Shown in pieces: positions 1 to 8,057 of a DNA stretch of 23,834 nt. The DNA is from JAGQNK01 sp964573155 (GTDB taxonomy: Bacteria > Patescibacteriota > Saccharimonadia > Saccharimonadales > JAGQNK01). The stretch spans positions 1-23,834 of the forward strand of contig CAZNIN010000011.1 of NCBI GenBank assembly GCA_964573155.1. The letters run 5' to 3'. Below the pieces are notes generated by a model, which searched no databases, was not told the origin of the DNA, and saw only the letters and a list, made by a program, of their open reading frames with translations. A program made the position numbers and the translations under genes. Position 1 is the stretch's first letter, and every line of letters starts with the position of its first letter.

Positions 1-737
1 TGAAAATGAGCGCCACCCTTCTCGACCTGCTGGCTTATATTGGTACTGAAACGTTCTAGATTGGGCGTAAAACCAAATGCCCAGTCACGACCTATGCCTC
101 CAAAATAGGGCTTTGGCATTTGTTGATATTTCAATAATCTTGCAAGCCAATCATACACCTGCAATACGTCTTCTGGGCGAATATTCTGTGAAGTAAGAAG
201 CTGCGTGAGTTGCGGGGATGACAGGATAAGGGCTGTCGCCACTGTGCCCGCCGTGAGGTTATTTGGGTCGTGCGCTGACTGTAGCTTCCGGGCAAGCTGC
301 CAGACTTGCTCCATGTCGGCATCGTTATCACTGAGCGTCTGTTCTACAAGTTTGGGGTCAAGCAGCAAACGATTGGTAATAAATATTTCTTGCCAATGAC
401 CAGTCATGGCCGCCCAAGCTGATCTTGGCGTAACCGGTTGTGTAAGCTTTGCAAGAAAATCTGCATCGAGTAAATCGTCGACACTATTGCCAGGATTCTT
501 TGCCGGAAGCTTTATGAGCTCCGTTTTAAACCATGTTATCCACATCAGAGCAATGAGTGCAGTTGAGAGCAAAAAATACCCCAAATGGTTGTCTTGAAGC
601 AGGATGAGATACGCGGCCGCGAAGCTAGATATAGCGCCAATAATAATCCATGCAACGTACCCGCCCTTTTTGAGGCGCATACTCAGGCGTGCCTTTCTAG
701 CGCGAATGCTTTGTAGATTCAGTGATGCTCCATTCAC
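1..737 (-). CDS. Membrane-anchored Clp-type AAA+ ATPase, N-terminal part (cut by left edge)
   Basis: Open frame on the minus strand that runs off the left edge, so only about 245 N-terminal residues are present. It starts at a GTG (737-735) that overlaps the TGA of the upstream small gene in a GTGA arrangement, which points to translational coupling. After a basic N-terminus there are two hydrophobic segments (around residues 26-46 and 52-70, ending ALIALMWITW). A mostly helical region follows, containing LTSQNIRPEDVLQVYDWL, and then GFTPNLERFSTNIS. The last stretch resembles the TPxLxxF/Y linker that precedes the first AAA+ domain of ClpA/ClpC proteins, and the helical part resembles a Clp N-domain. 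From this I infer a membrane-tethered Clp unfoldase-like ATPase. The Walker motifs would lie outside the window, so the assignment is unproven. Confidence 0.6.
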   Translation of the reverse strand, partial: MNGASLNLQSIRARKARLSMRLKKGGYVAWIIIGAISSFAAAYLILLQDNHLGYFLLSTALIALMWITWFKTELIKLPAKNPGNSVDDLLDADFLAKLTQPVTPRSAWAAMTGHWQEIFITNRLLLDPKLVEQTLSDNDADMEQVWQLARKLQSAHDPNNLTAGTVATALILSSPQLTQLLTSQNIRPEDVLQVYDWLARLLKYQQMPKPYFGGIGRDWAFGFTPNLERFSTNISQQVEKGGAHF

Positions 738-1090
738 CCTGTAATCCCCCGAAAGATACTGTACAGAATAGCAACTGGTATGAGAGGCCAAGTCAGCACA
801 ATCCCAACGCTCAAAAGAAAGCTGCCAGTTATCATAATGAGTGCGGCAAAAAGCACTCCAAAACGAACTACCATGCCAATGAGGCGCGAAACCATATTGT
901 CCATCATTGCTTGCATTTTGGCGTCAAAAGATTTGCCGGTGTACTGAATACGTTTCCATGGCGCAAAAAGTGTTTTTATGAGCGTACCGGCTGAAAATGC
1001 TTGAGCAACGTTTACCGTTCTGGTTTTTATTCTTTTGACTGCGTGAACCCATCCCGGCCCATACCACCAGCGCAGCATTTCAATTAACAT
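734..1090 (-). CDS. Small membrane protein upstream of Clp-type ATPase
   Basis: 118-residue protein of unknown function. The N-terminal half is basic and amphipathic, rich in Trp, Lys and Arg (RWWYGPGWVHAVKRIK). The C-terminal half holds two hydrophobic helices, roughly residues 69-90 and 92-112, so it is probably an inner-membrane protein. Its stop overlaps the GTG start of the Clp-type gene, so the two likely form an operon and may act together at the membrane. The chosen ATG has no Shine-Dalgarno; instead a TGTTACAAT extended -10 lies 6 nt upstream, suggesting a leaderless start. I recognise no domain. Confidence 0.7.
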   Translation of the reverse strand: MLIEMLRWWYGPGWVHAVKRIKTRTVNVAQAFSAGTLIKTLFAPWKRIQYTGKSFDAKMQAMMDNMVSRLIGMVVRFGVLFAALIMITGSFLLSVGIVLTWPLIPVAILYSIFRGITG

Positions 1091-1354
1091 ATGATTATTG
1101 TAACAGTTTTTGGTCAGTATTTTTACAACATTTAGCGTAGTTTGATGGTTGTATTGCTTGCCGAAACCATCAGCATACCACCCTTGCCAATAGTTTTATG
1201 GCCCAAATCAATCCCAATCACGATATCGCGTACGCCCGCAAAAAAAGTCCTTCACGGTATTCGCACCAAGGATAGCCTAGCCCGTTATGGTTCTATGTTC
1301 GATATTGTTCGTGGTTCTAAGTATCATGCCCGGGCCATGTACGTGCATGGAATC
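1091..1354. other. 264-nt intergenic gap with weak competing reading frames
   Basis: The gap separates two minus-strand genes and shows no tRNA-like fold or clear terminator. A plus-strand frame (TTG start at 1142, stop at 1408, 88 codons) runs into the 3' end of the surface-protein gene, with no Shine-Dalgarno. Antisense to it, a start-less minus-strand frame (about 1141-1250) encodes a protein-like stretch including IGIDLGHKTIGKGG. Neither is convincing as a gene; a decayed remnant is possible. The minus-strand promoter of the small membrane protein lies at its left edge. Confidence 0.4.
1097..1102 (-). promoter_or_regulatory. Extended -10 (TGt-TACAAT) for the small membrane protein/Clp operon
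   Basis: On the minus strand TACAAT, preceded by TGT, ends 6 nt before the ATG at 1090. No clear -35 is present at the right spacing. Transcription would begin at or next to the A of the ATG. Confidence 0.5.
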
Positions 1355-3787
1355 CTATCCAACCTGCGGAACTTTGCGCTGTCGACGTTCTTCCACAACG
1401 ACTTTTAGTCTGTAGCGAGCCAAAGGAACGCTTACGACTTTCAGGTGATGCCAGTAAGTGTAGTGTTTTGCGGAACTGGCACCGATTTCTGCGTCCGCTT
1501 GCAAAAGTGGCTTTTTGTGTTTGCGATAGTCGACGTAGGTATAGATGACAGCAGCAATAATACTGCCGGCTAGGAATGTTGTGACGAGTGTAGTTAAGCC
1601 AGTTTTTGCAAGCTCACCTGCTGGCGTGCTGGCCGGCTGCTCGGTTGCTAAACCGATCGGGTCAACGATTACACCATTGGCTTCATCGTCATCATCGTAT
1701 TGTCCGCCATCAGTGATGCTGTAGCTGAGCTTTAGTGCAGTCGACTCCCCTACTGTTGTTTGGGCAAGGGTGGCACCCAGTACGTCGGAGAATGTATTGG
1801 TGCTAGGATTGAATTTGCGGGGTAGGTATCCTTCCGGGCTGATTTGGGTATGAATGAACATCTCGACATCAACGGTTTCGCCTTTGCTGCAGTACAGGGT
1901 GAAGTCCGTGAGGCCGTAAGGATAGTGGTAGCCGTTGTCTTTTCGATCCAGCGATGCAAGATCGATCGAAGATACACGACCGTTTTCGGAGCAACCTTCA
2001 GTAACCAGGGTGATATAAATATTTGCAGAGTTCACGAAAGTTGTAACAGTCGGCTGTTGACTATCGGGGGTTCCATCCGCATTGGCGTCTCCATTATTCG
2101 GTCCCCCCGCTTCCTCGCTATCTGCAATACCATCGGCATCAAAGTCGGACTGGCTTCCGATACTTATGTTTTGCGAAAATTCACTTGTCGCCCCGAAACC
2201 TGTTGAAGAAGTTGCATCGATGGCCGTTGTGGTGGCGCTCAAGGCTTTTCCGCTATAGTTACTGTTAACTGTTAGCGTTGTGGTCTTATCAGTGCCAGGG
2301 CTTACAGTTGCAGAACCGATGTATGTCTCGCCAGGTCCATAGCCGAATATTGATCGTTCATTGTTAGTAAAGAACTCAATGCGATACGTGTTACTAGGGC
2401 TACCTGCTGCATCGAGATCATACGTAATAGTCAGCTTATCACCAATCTGCTGGGCCGTTTTGAGCACGGGATAATTTATTTCATTGTTTGGGCCTCCGTC
2501 TGTGTCATTGACATCGTTTGGGTTTGGCCCGCGTTTTTCAAATTGATCAGGAGTGAAATTAGCGTCATTATCGATAAACTCAGATAAATCTATGCCGAGG
2601 TTAGTATTGCCAACGCCGAGAAGATTAAAGACACTGACGCTGTGAATGCTATTGCCGAGCACTGCAATGCGTGATGGAGTGATGGTCATGTCTCCAGCGG
2701 GAATGTACATGCTTGCAATTTCAATGCCCGAGCCTCGTACGCCGGCAATAACATTACCTTCGCCGCTATTAGTTCCCCCAATCAGTGAATCGCTGCCCGC
2801 TACCACAGTAACACCGATACCATTAGTTATTCCACTGTTCGGCTTGCCGGTATAATCAGTGCCAATATAATTTCCCTGTACTAGGTTATTGGCGGAGCTT
2901 ATCACTATACCAGACATGTTTCCGGATATTAGATTACGCTTGTTGCTGTCTGACCCCCCGACCTTTGCACCACCTGCGCCTAGTAAGTTCATGCCCATAT
3001 GAAACGGTGCAGAGAGTCCATTCGCATCGACTGTACCTGGCGACAAGTCTGTCACGCCATCCTTTGCCATGCCTACGTAGTTTCCGTATATCAGAGTGGA
3101 CCCTCCGGCTGCGGCTACGCCGGCGCCTTGCGAAATTGAGCTGTGGCTAAAGATAATATTTCTATCTGCCGGGCTTACGCCCCCTATGGTGACATCATTG
3201 CCCACGGCAATGACACCTGCACTGTTGCTGTCTATAGCACCTGCTGTCGTGCCGTCAGCTCGCAATCCGATATAGGAGCCCTGCAAAGAGGTGTTATTGC
3301 CGATAAGCCCGACGTTACCCTTGTCCAGCTCTCCTGAAAGCCTACTGCTCCCATAAACGGCGAGTCCTTTGATGATTGAACCCTCTGCAGCAAGACCGAT
3401 ACCGTGCTGGGTAATGGTAGCGTCCTCACCATTTATCTCGATTTTGATAACACTGTTTATTGGTTGAGGAGTTTGTGATGTATTGGGTTGCGCGCCAGGT
3501 TGGGAATATCCATCGATAGTGAGCTTTTCGGTCACGAGTGGCAAATCTGACTGGATATTGATAGTGTGCACATCACTTCCGGGTATATTGAACTCGACCA
3601 CATCCATATCTGTTGGATTGCCGTTGCTATTAGCGTCAAGTATGGCCTGGCGTAGTGACCCCGCTCCGCCATCGTTTGTATTTGTTACCGTAAATGTTGC
3701 CGGTGCCGCACTCGCCGACGTGTTGGTTAACACTAACGTTGCGCCAAACATCCAAGCAATCAATAAGAATAATTTTTTATATTTCAT
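1355..3787 (-). CDS. Large surface protein, beta-helix-like, with LAKTG sorting-like C-terminus
   Basis: 810 residues from the ATG at 3787, preferred over an ATG 27 nt upstream because AGGGG lies 5 nt before it. The N-terminus is a classic signal peptide (MKYKKLFLLIAWMFG, Ala-rich cleavage region ending SASA). The mature protein begins with FTVTNTNDGGAGSLRQAI, the motif typical of CSLREA/parallel beta-helix surface proteins. Degenerate repeats follow of the kind N-x-V-x-G-N-Y-I/V-G (GNYVGMAKDG, GNYIGTDYTG, IGGTNSGEGNVI), consistent with a right-handed beta-helix. A DxDGIADSEE-type calcium-binding-like segment comes next (DFDADGIADSEEAGG). Near the C-terminus is LAKTG (residues 726-730), then a hydrophobic helix and RKHKK, then an unusually long tail of about 50 residues. 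It is likely a cell-surface adhesin or structural protein; substrate or partner is unknown. Confidence 0.75.
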   Translation of the reverse strand: MKYKKLFLLIAWMFGATLVLTNTSASAAPATFTVTNTNDGGAGSLRQAILDANSNGNPTDMDVVEFNIPGSDVHTINIQSDLPLVTEKLTIDGYSQPGAQPNTSQTPQPINSVIKIEINGEDATITQHGIGLAAEGSIIKGLAVYGSSRLSGELDKGNVGLIGNNTSLQGSYIGLRADGTTAGAIDSNSAGVIAVGNDVTIGGVSPADRNIIFSHSSISQGAGVAAAGGSTLIYGNYVGMAKDGVTDLSPGTVDANGLSAPFHMGMNLLGAGGAKVGGSDSNKRNLISGNMSGIVISSANNLVQGNYIGTDYTGKPNSGITNGIGVTVVAGSDSLIGGTNSGEGNVIAGVRGSGIEIASMYIPAGDMTITPSRIAVLGNSIHSVSVFNLLGVGNTNLGIDLSEFIDNDANFTPDQFEKRGPNPNDVNDTDGGPNNEINYPVLKTAQQIGDKLTITYDLDAAGSPSNTYRIEFFTNNERSIFGYGPGETYIGSATVSPGTDKTTTLTVNSNYSGKALSATTTAIDATSSTGFGATSEFSQNISIGSQSDFDADGIADSEEAGGPNNGDANADGTPDSQQPTVTTFVNSANIYITLVTEGCSENGRVSSIDLASLDRKDNGYHYPYGLTDFTLYCSKGETVDVEMFIHTQISPEGYLPRKFNPSTNTFSDVLGATLAQTTVGESTALKLSYSITDGGQYDDDDEANGVIVDPIGLATEQPASTPAGELAKTGLTTLVTTFLAGSIIAAVIYTYVDYRKHKKPLLQADAEIGASSAKHYTYWHHLKVVSVPLARYRLKVVVEERRQRKVPQVG

Positions 3788-3892
3788 ATTCCCCTCATGT
3801 TTTCTTCCACTCATGATACAGTATTGCGCGACCGTCTGTCTACCACATAGACGGGATGCAAAAGTTTTTTGTTTTGGCTTTAACTAAGGCTA

Positions 3893-5851
3893 TTATTTCT
3901 TTTCGAAACCGCAGGACCAGCCAAACCACGTACAACGTACGGTACCCTCGAAACTACTAGTTTTAGAAACGTTTCCCTTATTGTCGACTGCTGTCAATTC
4001 GTAATTGTATCTTTGTCCGTCATCAATACGGAAGTCGGTGTAGCTACGGCCTGATCCTTTGTAGATTATCTTGCCGTTTTTCTTGATAACATACTGCTTG
4101 ATGCCATGCGGCGAACTGCTTGCGCTCCAAGTCAACTGTGCTCCTTGGTGGAATTCGAACATATCCCAATCCCAGCCGATTTGTACCGGTATGCTTTTAG
4201 GAAGTTCGGCAGTCATTGGTGTAATAGTAGTGCCAGTGGCGGGTTGTGGAGACACGGGGGGGTTAGGGTTTGGCGTTGATGGAGCGGGTTGCGGAACAGG
4301 ATCTGACGTAGTCGGTGGTTGTGTGGGGGTTGGTGCCGGATCTCCGCCGCTAGGATCATTGTTGGTTGGAGTTGAAGGTGTCTGTGTTGGCGGTTGTGGT
4401 GCCGGGCGACTGGTGCTAGTGTCATATGTACTCGTATGGTATTTGCAATAAAAGGTGGACTTAGTTCCGTCGGTGCAATTGTTTGTCGGTGGTGCAACGG
4501 TGTAAATATTGTCCTTCGTGAATAGGCCGTGCAGGATGTTGTCGTCTTTTTCGCTTGTGATGCCAAGCTCTTGCCAGAGTTTCCTGTTCTTCTCACTCAT
4601 TCCTCCGGCGGTTTGTATACCAGCGCCGTAGCCACTGGTATCTAGCGGCATCCAGCCGTAGTCGCGTAGCGCCCGAGCGATTATCCTGGCTGTTTCAGCC
4701 TTGCGTGGACTACTCTTTAGGTCTGGTCGCGAGTTTATCCAGTTCTCGATAAAAGTATCGTCGATGTCCAGTGCGAATCTCATGCCTTCGGGCACTGTCT
4801 TGGATAGCGTCATGACTTTGTCTATCTGAAGACCTTGATGATGCCTGATTCTTTCACCAATCGTGCTCACTGATGGCCACTCATACTTAGCAGCAGGTGC
4901 GACGGCGGTGCCGCACGTTATATCTATCACTTTTGGATCATTTTTTGCGAGTTGCTCTTTTGTGCAGGCAGGTCCGAAGGCTGTGTTGTATATGCCCATT
5001 CCAAGCGCGTGGCGTATCTCGCCGGCCTTCACCTCTTGAGGGGTGAGAAGAGTCGCGAAATAGTTTATCCCGCCGCCTCGACTGCCATCACTCCCCTCAA
5101 AGGTTCGGTAATCCGCTATGTTGCCGTGATGGTCTCGTAGGATCCTAGCGCTGCTCGCACAGAGTCTTTCCCGGTAGAATGGGCCACATTGAGCAACAGC
5201 CAGAGGACCGGTCTTCACGGAAGCAAACGAGTATAGATGTCCTTTTTGCTCGTCTATGATAATCAGCTCGTTGTCACCGGCGGCTGCGACCTCCCACCGT
5301 GGATTCCAGGGGAACTTGCGATTTGGCAGAAACCCCTCTATATCGTACATACCCTTGCCATCATCAAGATTAGATGGGCTACAGCCATTGCCACATACCT
5401 GTACCTGTCTGGTAGTGGTCGCGTCGCTGGCGTAATATACTGCCCGTGTCCAGTTCTTATCTGCTGATTCGAAGCCAAAGCTTACAGTAAACTTACCTTT
5501 ATTATTGGCTGTTGAGGGAGTTTCGTCGTTGTAGATGCCGTAGTTAAACATCCTGCCTGCATACTCCGCTGAGCGTGGATGTTTCGGCAGGTCACAGACT
5601 GGTACATTCCATGGTGCATTTCCGAATGGCACTTGATAAGAGTAATTAGATACTCTTGCCCCACACGCTTTGCTTTGAGCGAGTTGCGGGGTGATTGCGG
5701 TTGGGGAGCTCGCCATGGATATGCCTGCCAGGACGACACCTACTATTGCAAAAACTATCACAACTGTTACGGTACTGATCTTCTTAAAACGTGTATCAGT
5801 TTGATATTTTTGTTTTACCGCAGCGAACTTGTCTTTGATTGCAGACAGCAT
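3893..5851 (-). CDS. Membrane-anchored ectoprotein with Pro-rich linker and Fn3-like C-terminus
   Basis: 652 residues. The start has AGGGG 7 nt upstream. Residues about 26-47 form a membrane anchor after a basic cytoplasmic segment, so the bulk lies outside the cell. The central domain contains LLTPQEVKAGEIRHALGM and later ETARIIARALRDYGWMPLD. This pattern is like conserved secreted proteins of Actinobacteria and relatives (T/RPEEIxxGxIxHAL ... IARALxxYGxxxxD), whose function I do not know. Paired cysteines suggest extracytoplasmic disulfides. A Pro/Thr/Ser-rich linker spans about 481-541. A C-terminal beta domain (about 555-640) has a fibronectin-III-like pattern (IKQYVIKKNGKIIYKG ... YELTAVDNKGNVS). 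It could bind or process cell-wall or host glycans, which is only inference. It lies upstream of the beta-helix surface protein in the same direction, 105 nt away. Confidence 0.75.
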   Translation of the reverse strand: MLSAIKDKFAAVKQKYQTDTRFKKISTVTVVIVFAIVGVVLAGISMASSPTAITPQLAQSKACGARVSNYSYQVPFGNAPWNVPVCDLPKHPRSAEYAGRMFNYGIYNDETPSTANNKGKFTVSFGFESADKNWTRAVYYASDATTTRQVQVCGNGCSPSNLDDGKGMYDIEGFLPNRKFPWNPRWEVAAAGDNELIIIDEQKGHLYSFASVKTGPLAVAQCGPFYRERLCASSARILRDHHGNIADYRTFEGSDGSRGGGINYFATLLTPQEVKAGEIRHALGMGIYNTAFGPACTKEQLAKNDPKVIDITCGTAVAPAAKYEWPSVSTIGERIRHHQGLQIDKVMTLSKTVPEGMRFALDIDDTFIENWINSRPDLKSSPRKAETARIIARALRDYGWMPLDTSGYGAGIQTAGGMSEKNRKLWQELGITSEKDDNILHGLFTKDNIYTVAPPTNNCTDGTKSTFYCKYHTSTYDTSTSRPAPQPPTQTPSTPTNNDPSGGDPAPTPTQPPTTSDPVPQPAPSTPNPNPPVSPQPATGTTITPMTAELPKSIPVQIGWDWDMFEFHQGAQLTWSASSSPHGIKQYVIKKNGKIIYKGSGRSYTDFRIDDGQRYNYELTAVDNKGNVSKTSSFEGTVRCTWFGWSCGFEKK

Positions 5852-5919
5852 ACTACTTCCCCTACTTAAGCACTAACATATTAACTACAAGTATATTCCA
5901 AAATTCTGTCAGACCAAAT

Positions 5920-5948
5920 AAAAAAGCCTACCAAGCGCAGGCTTTTTT
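5920..5948 (-). terminator. Rho-independent terminator after tRNA-Gln
   Basis: Perfect 10-bp inverted repeat AAAAAAGCCT / AGGCTTTTTT around a 9-nt loop, starting 4 nt beyond the encoded CCA of the tRNA. It is A/T-flanked on both sides and so could work in either direction, but its position fits termination of the minus-strand tRNA transcript. Confidence 0.8.
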
Positions 5949-5952
5949 ATTT

Positions 5953-6027
5953 TGGCTAGGGCGGAGGGATTCGAACCCCCGAATGCATGGACCAAAACCA
6001 TGTGCCTTACCACTTGGCGACGCCCTA
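5953..6027 (-). tRNA. tRNA-Gln (anticodon UUG)
   Basis: Complete cloverleaf on the minus strand: acceptor stem TAGGGCG/CGCCCTA, D-arm GCCAAGTGGTAAGGC, anticodon stem CATGG/CCATG with 7-nt loop TTTTGGT (anticodon TTG), T-arm GGGGGTTCGAATCCCTC, discriminator G and an encoded CCA. The body is 72 nt plus CCA. The 5' GTCGCCAAGTGGTAAGGC stretch is typical of bacterial tRNA-Gln. Confidence 0.97.
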
Positions 6028-6086
6028 CTGATAAACGAACAGGTTGATTCTACCCTATAGCTATCTGTTAAGCAACAGGCATAGCG

Positions 6087-6092
6087 TATACT
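6087..6092 (+). promoter_or_regulatory. -10 element (TATACT) close to the VanY-type start
   Basis: TATACT ends 9 nt before the ATG at 6102. An AAGG lies 5 nt before the ATG, but with a start site 6-7 nt after the -10 it would hardly be transcribed. The -35 is weak. Confidence 0.45.
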
Positions 6093-6101
6093 AAGGTTGT
6101 T

Positions 6102-6965
6102 ATGCCAGTTGTTGATACTCGCCAGTTCTCGCGATTAAACAAAAACAGGAAGCGCCGCAACAAAGCTCCCGTCGTTATGCTATTGCTGGCTGTATTTGGC
6201 ATAGTGGGCGTTTTAATCGCTATCAACAGAAGCGACACACGACCAGCAGGCAACGAACATGCGGTTGCTGATAGTCAACACTCTACTAAAAAAACAAGAA
6301 AAAAAACGATAAGGCAGTTCACTCCTGGGGGGTTCAACAAGCTTGCATTGTCAATCAAGTATCCGAATACGCAACTATTTGAAGTGCCTCCTGTAATTAC
6401 CGGGGATAAAGTTGCAGACAGTCGAATTCGCAAGATAGCTGAGGCGCGAGGATATGTCATGACAAGTATGCCTGTTGGTCCGATTCAAAAACTTAACGAG
6501 CCACGTCTAGAGGGCGATGATCTACTGCAGCCGCTTGCTGCTGCATCATGGCATAACTTAAAAATAGCCGCCGAGCAGTCGGGCGTACCCTTATCGTTGA
6601 TCTCTGCCTATCGGTCGCCCGAGTACCAGCGAAATTTATTTCTGAGTCGGCTGAATTCGCATAAAGTAAGCACTGCCCAAATTGCCGCAGGGCAAGCTGA
6701 CGAGGCAGTTGAGGCTGTGCTGACGCAAGCAGCAGTGCCCGGTTATTCACGACATCATACTGGTTATACTATTGATCTTTGGTGCGAAGATGGCAGTGGT
6801 GCATTTTTGACAAGCTCTTGTTTTCGGTGGATTAGTGCCGATAACTACAAGATAGCCAAACAGAATGGTTGGATTCCGAGCTATCCTGATGGCGTTGACT
6901 TGCAGGGGCCAGAACCGGAGCCGTGGGAGTATGTTTGGGTCGGCACGGACTTGGTTTACGAATAA
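6102..6965 (+). CDS. VanY-type D-alanyl-D-alanine carboxypeptidase family protein (M15)
   Basis: 287 residues. A basic N-terminus and one hydrophobic helix (about 24-42) anchor it so that the catalytic domain is outside the membrane. The M15B/VanY signatures are present: SAYRSPEYQ, then SRHHTGYTIDL giving the zinc ligands H218 and D225 (HxxGxxxD), and the C-terminal EPWEYVWVG. Family members normally trim the terminal D-Ala from peptidoglycan stem peptides or cut cross-links. In VanY/VanX the last motif is ExxH, with the His as third zinc ligand. Here the aligned residue is Glu276, so catalysis is uncertain. It faces away from tRNA-Gln and leads a plus-strand run of envelope-related genes. 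Confidence 0.85.
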   Translation: MPVVDTRQFSRLNKNRKRRNKAPVVMLLLAVFGIVGVLIAINRSDTRPAGNEHAVADSQHSTKKTRKKTIRQFTPGGFNKLALSIKYPNTQLFEVPPVITGDKVADSRIRKIAEARGYVMTSMPVGPIQKLNEPRLEGDDLLQPLAAASWHNLKIAAEQSGVPLSLISAYRSPEYQRNLFLSRLNSHKVSTAQIAAGQADEAVEAVLTQAAVPGYSRHHTGYTIDLWCEDGSGAFLTSSCFRWISADNYKIAKQNGWIPSYPDGVDLQGPEPEPWEYVWVGTDLVYE

Positions 6966-7091
6966 AAAGCATTTTCCACTTGTTGGACGGACCACGAGCC
7001 GACACAAACATTAGCGCAACAAATTGTACAAAATAACAACGTTATGTTTCTTTCTTGACTTGCCTTGCTACCCTGTTTTGCTCTAAAGTTC

Positions 7092-8030
7092 ATGGCAGAT
7101 ATGGCAAAAAAACAAGGGCGCAATGTCGCTGATTTTATCGTACCTCTCGAAATGAACGGGCTACAGGGGCGAATGCTCCGGTTGCCTGCGCCAAAGAATA
7201 AGACTAAAGAAATTCTTTTCGTATATGGCCACCATTCATCTCTTGAGCGATGGTGGGGGGTGGTCCAGGATCTGAATCAGTATGGTGCAGTGACGATGCC
7301 GGATCTTCCTGGCTTCGGTGGTATGGAAAGCTTTTATAAAATTGGCGAAAGACCAGATATCGATACGTTAGCGGACTATCTCGCGGCGTTTATCAAATTG
7401 CGCTATAAGCGTCGGCGCGTGACGATCGCAGGCTTATCTTTTGGATTTGTAGTAGTGACAAGGATGCTGCAGCGCTACCCGGACTTGGTGAAGCGTGTAG
7501 ATATGTTGGTGAGTGTCGTTGGTTTTGCCCACCACGATGATTTTACATTCACCAAACCCAGAATGCTGGCCTACCGCAGTGCTGCACGGTTCTTTTCCCG
7601 CCGCTTCCCGGCAATATTTTTCCGAAACGTTCTACTGCATCCGTTTGTGCTGCGGTCCGTATATGCTAAAACGCACAATGCACGAGATAAATTTAAGTCA
7701 GTTCGACGCGATCATTTCAGAAATGTTATGGATTTTGAAGTTCATCTGTGGCATGCAAACGATGTCAGAACACATATGTTTACAACGGCTGAATTTTTGA
7801 AGCTCGATAATTGTCAGTGGCGTATTGATTTGCCCGTACATCATATATCAGTCAAAGCCGATCGGTACTTTGACAATCATATGGTTGAACAGCATATGCG
7901 CGTGATCTTCAATGATTTTACCGAGTATAAATCACGTATGGATGGGCACGCGCCTAGCGTCATAGCTGACATGAAAACGGCCGCACCTTTATTGCCGAAG
8001 AAGTTACGCGCCCTGCTCGCAAAAAGCTAG
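7092..8030 (+). CDS. Alpha/beta-hydrolase fold protein
   Basis: 312 residues from the ATG at 7092. A TTG at 7065 in the same frame is less likely, and no good Shine-Dalgarno precedes either. The alpha/beta-hydrolase core is recognisable: a strand with FVYGHHSS (oxyanion-hole loop position), MPDLPGFGG, the nucleophile elbow GLSFG with Ser116, a candidate acid Asp257 in SVKADRYFD, and a candidate His286 in DGHAPS. The region between the elbow and the acid is basic and aromatic, perhaps a lid that contacts membranes. Substrate unknown. It precedes two glycosyltransferases, so a lipid or acyl-ester role is reasonable but unproven. Confidence 0.7.
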   Translation: MADMAKKQGRNVADFIVPLEMNGLQGRMLRLPAPKNKTKEILFVYGHHSSLERWWGVVQDLNQYGAVTMPDLPGFGGMESFYKIGERPDIDTLADYLAAFIKLRYKRRRVTIAGLSFGFVVVTRMLQRYPDLVKRVDMLVSVVGFAHHDDFTFTKPRMLAYRSAARFFSRRFPAIFFRNVLLHPFVLRSVYAKTHNARDKFKSVRRDHFRNVMDFEVHLWHANDVRTHMFTTAEFLKLDNCQWRIDLPVHHISVKADRYFDNHMVEQHMRVIFNDFTEYKSRMDGHAPSVIADMKTAAPLLPKKLRALLAKS

Positions 8031-8040
8031 CACAATTCTT

Positions 8041-8049
8041 TGCTATAAT
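8041..8049 (+). promoter_or_regulatory. Extended -10 promoter (TGc-TATAAT) before the GT4 operon
   Basis: TGCTATAAT with a perfect -10 hexamer at 8044-8049, 8 nt before the ATG of a short leader ORF at 8058 and 76 nt before the first GT4 gene. The -35 is poor, as is usual for extended -10 promoters. Confidence 0.65.
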
Positions 8050-8057
8050 AGCTACCA

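Noticed and set aside
3788..3892. Hairpin CCGTCT/AGACGG (about 3831-3853) as a terminator between the two surface-protein genes
   Set aside because: No T-tract follows on the minus strand; it is more likely part of the promoter/leader region of the downstream gene.
4071..4451. Plus-strand open frame of 126 codons rich in Gly and Val
   Set aside because: It is the antisense shadow of the Pro/Thr-rich linker of the minus-strand ectoprotein, and has no ribosome site.
4213..4596. Minus-strand open frame of 127 codons rich in His, Pro and Thr
   Set aside because: It lies out of frame inside the ectoprotein gene, and its composition is that of a shifted Pro-rich region.
6966..7091. TTGACT at about 7053 as a promoter for the hydrolase
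   Set aside because: No acceptable -10 lies 16-18 nt downstream, so the promoter could not be assigned.
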